Assembly: GCA_030789695.1 (NCBI GenBank)
Contig: CM061142.1
Location: 157,142,714-157,206,713 of the forward strand
From: Scilla litardierei
Taxonomy: Eukaryota; Streptophyta; Magnoliopsida; Asparagales; Asparagaceae
Direction: 5' to 3'
DNA: 64,000 nucleotides
In this document: positions 56,434-64,000 of the stretch, in pieces
Layout of the letters: the number at the start of each line of letters is the position of its first letter
Numbering within the stretch: position 1 is the first letter of the stretch
Made by a program: the position numbers and the translations under genes
Notes under the pieces: generated by a model
What the model saw: the letters and a program-made list of their open reading frames with translations, nothing else
The model's database searches: none
What the model was told of the DNA's origin: nothing

Positions 56434-57239
56434 TGTTTTCTCACCACAGGTCGAATGTCTAGAGGTCTGGAGGTCGTTGTTGTCGTGTGAGGCGCGTGTG
56501 GCCTCCAGGGTTGGATAGTCGCGCATTCACTTAAATGAGAATACATGGATCCGTGTATTGGTATGTCGAAGGATAGCTTTAGCAGAGTGACAGCCTTCTG
56601 GATCGGTCGATTGGTCGAACATGCCCGGATTCAAGAGCGTTCAGATCCGAGCGATGGTGCGTCGAAGGGTAGCTTCGGTGGAGTGTCGTCTACTTCAATC
56701 TGCATAGACAAAAGAACTCGTCAAGGGGGGTCGGACTATGGTTCCGACCAAGTCCCATCTGATGCCTAAGTCAAATGATGACTGTGAAGTACTTGGCGGA
56801 GTCGAGCTTGGTTCACAGGGATACCAAGCGCGAGTTCTCGAGCCAAGATGTGGATGAGAAATATAAGGTGGAAGACAAGGTCTTGAGAGATGGAATACTG
56901 AGTCGTGGGTATTCAGAATTCGGTCCCTTGGCCTTCTGTCTTTTGAATCTCTTATAGGAGTTCGCATGTCAACGCCTTCATGTCGACTCGTCAGTCCGTC
57001 CTTCGACCCCGCCCTCTTTGATGGTCTCTTGAATGGCCATCAAGATGAACGTGGTTGTGCCCTGGGTAATGATCCAGGCAAGCATGATTAGGGGAGCAGT
57101 TTCCTCAGGCGCGGAAGGTCAACTATCTTGGGTCGGCGCGACTTAGTAGGCCTGCGGGGCCCTTAGGCTAGGGCCCATTTATGCCCTGGCCTGTGGACTC
57201 GGCCTGATCCGTTTTGGCCCATTGGGGGCGATCGTATCA
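56434..57239 (-). repeat. Tat-like 5' LTR, minus strand
   Basis: On the minus strand it runs from TGATACGATCGCC (57239) to GAAAACA (56434), 12 bp before the primer site. No partner LTR is in the window, so the ends are based on TG...CA and the primer site. Confidence 0.65.
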
Positions 57240-57637
57240 AGTCTCTAGAATCTTCTCCAATCGTACAAACACAATTCCCTCATCAAAGCATGAATGTCCA
57301 AGAACATTCTAGGTACAATATTCACAAGAGTACCATTGGAATCCTTTAGAGAATGCCAACTGATGTGCCAAGTAAGCTCCAACAAGGTGCCAACGAGACG
57401 ATGGCATGATGACAATGACACTCATTGAAAGTAACCAACATGGTTTTAAATGATAGTAATTTTTCTCTCCACACACACCGCCCCAACTGCCACCTACACC
57501 CACACCCACACACCTACCCCCAACAAAAAAACAAAAAAAGACATGTAGGAAGAAGAAGTAGATTTTTTTTGATTCATCGAAAATTAGTTAAATGCGCTCC
57601 TACGGTCTTGAACCGTCGACCTCTCACAAAGGGAGGG
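57240..57637. other. Unclassified flank
   Basis: No ORF or element signature. A CACACAC-rich patch at 57465-57512 and an A-rich patch follow. Near 57605-57625 there is a sequence whose complement resembles a tRNA T-arm/B box (GGTTCAAGACC), but no A box is seen. Confidence 0.4.
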
Positions 57638-59732
57638 TTAGTCTTTTGACTTGAAGTCATTGTACGAACATGTGCGTAAACGGTATCACTTAGATCACTC
57701 ATCTAACCTCGGGAAAGCCCCATTGAAAGGCTTTTGGTTGGGTGACACTTGAAGCATGCGAGGAGAGTAATGACCAAGAGAGGATTTGTCTCTCCATCAA
57801 TGGGGTGTTAGTGTCCCAGTGTTAGTTCAATCTTTAGTGAAAACTCTGGCCAGAGTATGTTGGAAGAAGTACAACATTATTTGACTAAAACCCGATGGAG
57901 ACTAACCGGGTTCAAGCTAGTGGAGTTGATAGTTGACCGTAACCTAGGCTTGACTAAGCGGCATAGTTTTGATGAAGATACTAAAACTGCGGTATTCATC
58001 ACGGCCATAATCAAGATGGTCCCGACAATACTCATGTCAATGAGTTAACCACATAATTATGATACTGAAACATGGACACCACCTGCTACTCGTGTCACTG
58101 TCGTCTGAGGTTTCAAGCCCCACCTGTAGTAGGGTCAGGCTCTAGGGTCTCACACAGAGTGAGACCTTCGTCTAGTAATAGGTAGAATTTAGGGAGAAGA
58201 TGCATTTGATGCAAGAGACATAAAACTGCAAAGAGGTTGCAGTTAGCTTCTGGATTCGGGATAAATGATCCTGAGTGCAAGTAGGAGATGTTGATGGATG
58301 TATGCCCTCAGTTCATTTGTATTTGATGCAAGTGAAATGTTAATATTAAGTATGTGGATTATTGCATATGATGCAATAGAAAATAAAATATAGTTATTAT
58401 AAAATGTTTACAAATACATTTTATAAAGGCATAAAAATGAAGAGGATTTTCATATGAAAGTCACAGAGAAAATCGCGCTCAAATCGGAGTTCAAACGAGC
58501 CCAATAAATCTGTTTAAAAGGAGTTTTAAACAGTATCCAAATGGCCCAAAGACAAAAGCCCAAAAGCTTTAATAGTTAAAGTTGTTTTTTAAATAAAATA
58601 ATAATAAACTGCTTTTGGCCGGGCCCATTGGGCCAGGCCAAGCACCCTGAAAAGGGTGTAGGCGCCCTGAGTAATGGGCGCGTGCCCACGCGCCGCTCTC
58701 GGCGCGTGCCCAACACGTGCCAGCTGGGCGTATGTTGGGCATGCGCCTAGCAATTAGACCTGTGCATGCGGTGGGGCCCACGTGGTGGGCCCCACAAGCA
58801 TGGGTTGCTGAACCCTAGCGATTATTTTTTGACGACTGAATTGTTTAGCGAAAATGCAGTTTTTGAGACAACTTTCGACGAATGTTTGAGGGGCCAACAA
58901 AGTCGGAATGGAGCCCCGTTTGTTTCTGTGCGATCACCGTTCAGTGCTCTTCGATTTGATAGGTTGTATCACTTGCGAAGCTCAACGGTGAGGGATGGAA
59001 AATGCATTGAAGTTAGGCCTTCGTTGTAGGCAAACTAATAATTAATTTTTCCTCCAAAATTATTAGTCCCACATTGGTAATTGAGAGAGAGGAGGGTCAG
59101 ACGCCTATATAAATGGGGGCATACCCACTTCCTTGATACTCACACCAAGTATCTAAATCCGAGAAGCTCCTAAAAGTTTGGAGCACGCTCGGATCAATAC
59201 TTAAATTAATTATTTACTCTCTCCCTAAATTCTTCCTTCCTCCTGATCGGGCTCTAACAAAGCTACGAAGGAGTTCAGATCGGATCCGAAGTCTTGACGA
59301 AGGATCCACTCAAGGTGAAATTTTCTTCGGTGCTAGTTGGCTCGGCGACAAGGGTATTGCTCGCCTCGGGACACGGCGTAGTTCGGGAAGCGGTTCGGCA
59401 CGGGACGATGTGCGGCTAGAGACGCGGTTCAAGCTGCGTGGGGGCCAAAGAAATGTTGCTGAAAATGACGCTTCACATTCTGTGGAAACGAAGTGAAAGG
59501 TATGTAATTTAATTAAACATGCGTTTATAATTGCATATGTTAGATAGATCTATCTTTAGGGGTTGGTCGGACCCAACCCCGAGATAGTAGAGTCTTGGCT
59601 AGGGTTTGTTTCTTAAGGGCTTGATTTAAAATTGTTTTAAATCTGTTTTTCCGCTGCATTTTTGTTTTTGGCGTCTGACCGACTTAGTCCAGACGTCGAT
59701 TTTATAGCCCTAAAGACCCATAATACCCTTCA
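57638..59732 (+). repeat. Copia-3 5' LTR region, rearranged
   Basis: It starts abruptly inside the LTR sequence (the first several hundred bp present at 63247-63720 are missing). At 58274-58288 a polypurine-type tract GTGCAAGTAGGAGA is followed by TGTTGATGGATGTATGCCC, which looks like a second LTR start in the middle. A GC-rich inverted-motif region (58618-58750, GGGCGCGTGCCC words) precedes the TATA box at 59105. Simple internal deletion does not fully explain the layout. Confidence 0.65.
59105..59116 (+). promoter_or_regulatory. Copia-3 LTR TATA box
   Basis: CTATATAAATGG, the counterpart of the copia-1 box. Confidence 0.6.
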
Positions 59733-59746
59733 ATGGTATCAGATCC

Positions 59747-62700
59747 ATGTCTACATTGATCTATAGATTTGCAATTTTAAAATGTATGTGATACAACATG
59801 TTTTCTCCATGAGATGGAGGATATAAATTAAACTGTTCGTTTTCATGTGATGTTTTTATTTTTGAAAATTGTTTTTGAAAATTAGATTTAATTTTTAAAA
59901 TCATGTGATAGTTTTAAAACTCAGATCTTTATAATTATTTGATAATTATTAATGTGATTTAAACTTATGCGATAAATTTTAAGATTGCATGTTTAGCAAA
60001 AGAAATTTATGAGATAATTTTATTTGCTATGTTGTCATGCTAAAATGTTTAGATGATAAAATTTAATGGTTATATAATGTTTCTAGTTAATTATGTGATA
60101 ATACACAACCAACTATTAGGTTAGCCATTAAAAGCTTTCAGAAAATTATGAGATAATTGTTTATGTACATTCTATGATTTAAAATTGTTGCAACAAATTA
60201 AATTCCGGATTAGGGTAGCCCTCTCCAATAACTATTATTTTAAATTGTTCTAATAATAATTTTTGTAAAAAGGCAATGATTTAAATTGTTGCAACTTGAA
60301 TTTTAAATGCCTAATACATGATTAGGATAGCACCATCAAATTTAATTCTTATAGTTGATAAGGACATTAATAAAATTTATTAACCAATCCTAATAATTTC
60401 GAATTTTAGGATTCAACTAGTTGATAGGATTAACTAGCTTTAATGAAGTCTTTAAGTCGATGTCACACACATGAATAATTAGTATCCTTCAATGGAACAT
60501 GCTCCGGTCTAGTGTTTTTTTACTAGTGTAGTGGATCGCCCTAGCTCGACTGGGGATATTGATCATGGCCTAGCCAAATTCTTGGCAGTGTTCCGCTGGA
60601 CCGCAAGGATGCGAGTTATGATTATGTGAAACCATCGATTACATCTAGTCTAGTTAATTACGTTTAAAATCTTCTTCAAGATTAGTCGTAACCCTCCTTG
60701 TTTTAGAGGTTGGAAACTATAGGTTCTATGCTGTAGTTGTTGAGCACACTCAAGCTATGGCATAGCTACCTTATGGAAACCAAATTCTCATTACATGAGA
60801 TGTAGTCTAGACTTAACCCAAATCGTCGTGTCGTGCCCATACACCGAGCGTCGACGTAAGTTATGCTAGACACAAAAACAAGGGTCCGACTAAACTAGTC
60901 ATTGTGATTTGGATGAGCACACTCATGTTCATAAGTGGCTATAGGTAAAAACCAATAAGGGAATCATATATGATATGATTGATGAAGAGTTATCTACCAA
61001 TCGCAGAGTTAAGCAATTTGCTGAGCACACTCAAGGTTGTGAGGCTCAGGGTGGTTGGATCCCTTTTTCCACTAAATTTAATTAATTTAAATCGCTCATT
61101 ATAATGGCTAATGATGATCGCCAAAATAGTGGGAGGATATAGTTAGATAAAATCCATTCTATCTATATTTAATATTGAACACATGCTAAACTAGGGTACT
61201 TCTATGTTAACCGTTGGAATCCAAACCATTATATCCTAAAAGAATATATTTAATGGTCAAGAAGATTGATTAAAAGAATATCAACTCAAATTCTATTTGA
61301 TAGACTAAATTATGTTCTCACTGACATTAAAATGTCCTTCTTAACACTTGCTGAAGGACAATGATTTCCTTGAAGGGCTAGACCCAACCCAAGTCAATCC
61401 ATAAGGTGTGGAACTTCGTGCAAACTGTTTGGCTCGAAGATGAATGCATAAGCGGCGCAAGACTATGTATCCCAACCGGATCTTGAGACGAGCAACTTGT
61501 TGAGCACACTCAAGGTTGTAAAGCTCAAGCGTTTGGTTACATGAGATGCTTGCATAGCTATTTATTTGTGTTGGGAAGTCTAATATCTAAATGAGATTTA
61601 GAAAAAGAAGAAGGCATTAAGGAAAGTCAATTAAGAAAAATAGTTTTATCTATCATTAGTAAAGGCAAAAAGTAAGAGGAACTGAAAATGCGACATACTT
61701 AATGTCACGGTTTCAGGATAATCGTTATACAAAATGAATACATTGTCATACGTGTTGGAAAATGAGCAATTGTTATTTCTTGGACCATGGAGGACGTTTA
61801 ACATTTTTGGCGAATGTCGACAACTTTCTTCTGAAGCAATGAAAAGATATGTATAATGATAATGTATTAAATGTTAATACATGAATACGCAAGATAATAG
61901 TAAAACTTATACGGTAAAATAGACTAGGCTGTACCAAAGAGACTAAGCTTCACAAGTCACATAAAGATGGGTCTGACCTCTCGTATTATGAGTCAATAGA
62001 CACTTGTGAACCTTGTTTCTAAGGTATGATGGCCGAAATTCCATCTGTAAGACAGTGGGAGAATGAGTTGGTGAATTCGTAATCTCGTACATACGGATGT
62101 ACCTAGACCCAAGTCTAAGTTAGTCAAGATAAGTTCTTATTTTATTACGGCACGTGTTCTTACTGAAACACAAGTCTGATAAAAATAGATAACATAATGG
62201 AAGAAGTATTTGAACTGCTTCGATCGGATCGAGGAGGCAAATACTTAACTGTGTAATTCTTGCATAATTAAAATAAAATGAGATTTTCTCTCAGGTCAAG
62301 TCTTTAACACATCAGTGTGTAGGAAAGCATGAATCGCACTCTGTTAGACATGGTGAGATACATGGCAAGTGACTCTGAGTTAGAATCCTCCTTTTGGGTT
62401 AAGCCCAAATTATAATGCCTAGATTTTTGAAAAGGTTTTATGAGGACCTTATCAATAAGATATTCATTAAATCAATCGTTAGGAAGTTACTGGATTACTC
62501 GAGTCTTGTGAGACGAATAAGTCGAGTATAACATCATAATTGATGATAACTTAGTCAACTTCCAGGATGCCATTCAGAGTAGGGACTCTGATTAACAACT
62601 TGATGCAATTCGAAAAAGGTCCTTTCACATAAATAAGCTATGGACCTTACAAGATGTGTCCAAAGGAAGTGTTCCATTTGGCTGCAAGTAAATCTTCAAG

Positions 62701-63246
62701 ATAGAAGATTAGTGCAGATGGATAATAGTGAAGTACAAGTTATGTTGGTTGAAAACGTTTATCATGAAAACTCCTATAAACGGATTACGATGAAACTTTA
62801 TCGCCAACATATATGTACAAATCTACTCGTGTCGAACTCGATGTCAATGCTTATGATGACCACGAAAACTGGAATATAGTCTGTTTTCTAAATATGATTT
62901 AGAAGAGCAAACTTATGGAGTTTTCAAGGTCAATGGGAGTGAATAAAAGGCATGCGAGACATCAAGGAGCAGGAACATATGTTTTGACAGAGTGATCAAA
63001 GAGTTTGACACTTTATGAACCGTGCAGATGAACAGTGATATATTTTATGGATTCCAAGAGTACTAAGGAATGATTTGGATGAGATTCAAATTCGTGAACA
63101 AGTAGAAACATAGAACCCCTTAAGTCTATACAGTAGATGGTTTAACAGATCCATTCATGAAGGCTCTACCACAAAAGTCTAGAAAGACTTATGTGTGAAT
63201 ACGGTATCAGATACCGAGATAAATGGGTCTGAGTACAAGTGGGAGA
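59747..63246 (+). pseudogene. Copia-3 interior with decayed pol relics
   Basis: AT-rich first part with TGTGATAATTTT-like words (59800-60450) and no coding signal. Pol remnants follow: a pre-integrase block (KLHKSHKDGSDLSYYESIDT then CEPC, 61940-62000), an integrase Asp block RSDRGGKYL (about 62224-62250), NRTLLDMVRYMASDSELESS (about 62330-62390), an RT block similar to GCKWIFKI with Trp replaced by a stop (near 62680), and an RNase H end block (about 63138-63180). The polypurine tract precedes the 3' LTR at 63247. Confidence 0.75.
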
Positions 63247-64000
63247 TGTAGCGAGATAGGTATGCCCTCGTGGAAATTTATCCCTATGTATATGTACAAA
63301 CATCTTATTCAAAATAACAGTAAGCTGTTTGGTAAGAATTTACCTAAGTTAATAATAATGAAGTCATCATTAAAACTTAAGTAAAGTCATGAGACTTAAT
63401 GCAAGGTCAAACATGTATCAAGATGGAGATCTCGATCATGGAGAAGTGCTTGACCTTAGTAGCATAAGTCTGGAAACATTCATGGTTGCAGATGTTTCGA
63501 GAAATGGATATCGAAACATCGGATAGACCATTATGTCTTCGTCTTCACCATGTAATGGTGACAATGATCTCATGGTCGTTTGACTTGGCGAAGTCGAAGA
63601 CGAGACACAGTGCTAATTAGAGAATGAGTTCACTGAACGATCCAACGAGATTTATCATATGGTTAATGTTGACCAATCTGTCAATGATAACTCTCAGTGA
63701 TGATAGGCAAGTTGGTCTTTTGACTTGAGGTCATTGTACGAACCTGTGCGTGAACGGTGTCACTTAGATCACTGATCTAGCCTCGGGAAAACCCCATTGA
63801 AAGGCTTTTGGTTGGGTGACACTTGAAGCGTGCGAAGAGAGTAATGACCAAGAGAGGATTCATCTCTACCGTAAATGGGGAGTTAGTGTCGCAGTGTTAG
63901 TTCGATCTTTAGTGAAAACTATGGCCAGAGTATGTTAGAAGAAGTCCAACATTATTTGACTAAATACCGATGGAGACTAAATGAGTTCAAGCTAGTGGGG
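63247..64000 (+). repeat. Copia-3 3' LTR, truncated by window edge
   Basis: TGTAGCGAGATAGGTATGCC onward; it aligns with the reverse complement of the copia-1 LTR start and, from about 63700, with 57640 onward. Confidence 0.82.

Larger units (their letters stand above)
57638..64000 (+). mobile_element. Copia-3: relative of copia-1, plus strand, runs off window
   Basis: The left LTR-derived region is 57638-59732, the interior 59733-63246, and the right LTR starts at 63247 (TGTAGCGAGATAGG) after the tract ACAAGTGGGAGA. The primer site is TGGTATCAGATCC at 59734-59746. The LTR text matches the reverse complement of the copia-1 LTR over long stretches, for example 57640-57890 and 63700-63960. Both elements share the same decayed interior order. 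Confidence 0.85.

Noticed and set aside
57598..57640. tRNA gene or SINE on the minus strand
   Set aside because: A B-box-like GGTTCAAGACC is present, but no A box, cloverleaf or poly-A/TSD structure could be found.

Overview
This is repeat-dense nuclear DNA from a flowering plant. I find no intact host gene. Nearly all of it is LTR retrotransposons inserted into one another, plus Helitrons and MITEs. The plant assignment rests on the element lineages: Athila and Tat Ty3/gypsy elements, a Sirevirus-like Ty1/copia element, a Del/Tekay-like element with long LTRs, and MULE-type MITEs. The species cannot be told from the sequence.

The nesting can be read from target-site duplications (TSDs). The outermost recognisable layer at the right is a minus-strand Tat-like Ty3/gypsy element (about 55405-57239). 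A plus-strand Sirevirus-like element (17844 to about 55404; its left half lies outside the window) sits in that element's gag. The Sirevirus-like element is in turn broken by five things: an Athila element (1-17843); a young copia element, here called copia-2 (19378-27402, TSD TAGAC), that cuts an env-position ORF; a row of Helitron-like elements (28529-42170), one of which carries a Tat element (32746-40386, TSD GTCAG); and a Tekay-like element (43192-54017, TSD GTATC) that landed in the Sirevirus 3' LTR. The Tekay-like left LTR itself holds a solo LTR (45454-46873, TSD GTGAT). The Athila element is cut by a minus-strand copia element, copia-1 (3400-12728, TSD GTCC). Copia-1 carries a foldback MULE-type MITE (7347-7736, 9-bp TSD). 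A relative of copia-1, copia-3, fills 57638-64000 in plus orientation and runs off the window.

No element here looks autonomous. The Athila element has gag-protease and an env-position ORF but no reverse transcriptase or integrase. The Tat element has gag, a 58-bp tandem array and an antisense ORF but no pol. Copia-1 and copia-3 hold only relics of pol. Copia-2 has recognisable gag, PR, INT, RT and RNase H, but with stops, frameshifts and a changed RT active site, although its two LTRs differ at only 3 of 608 positions. The Tekay-like interior is essentially microsatellite.

The most interesting pattern is that several unrelated families carry arrays of short palindromic motifs upstream of the LTR TATA box: ACTCGGCCGAGT in Athila, CAGTCGTCTG/CAGACGACTG in the Sirevirus, GCCTGGGC/GCCCAGGC in copia-1, and long inverted repeats in copia-2. 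In both Athila and the Sirevirus the same motif array appears a second time inside the element, followed by a TATA-like box, directly upstream of the env-position ORF. This suggests an LTR-type internal promoter for that third gene. Both of these ORFs begin with a short Pro/basic N-terminus resembling a nuclear localisation signal rather than a signal peptide.
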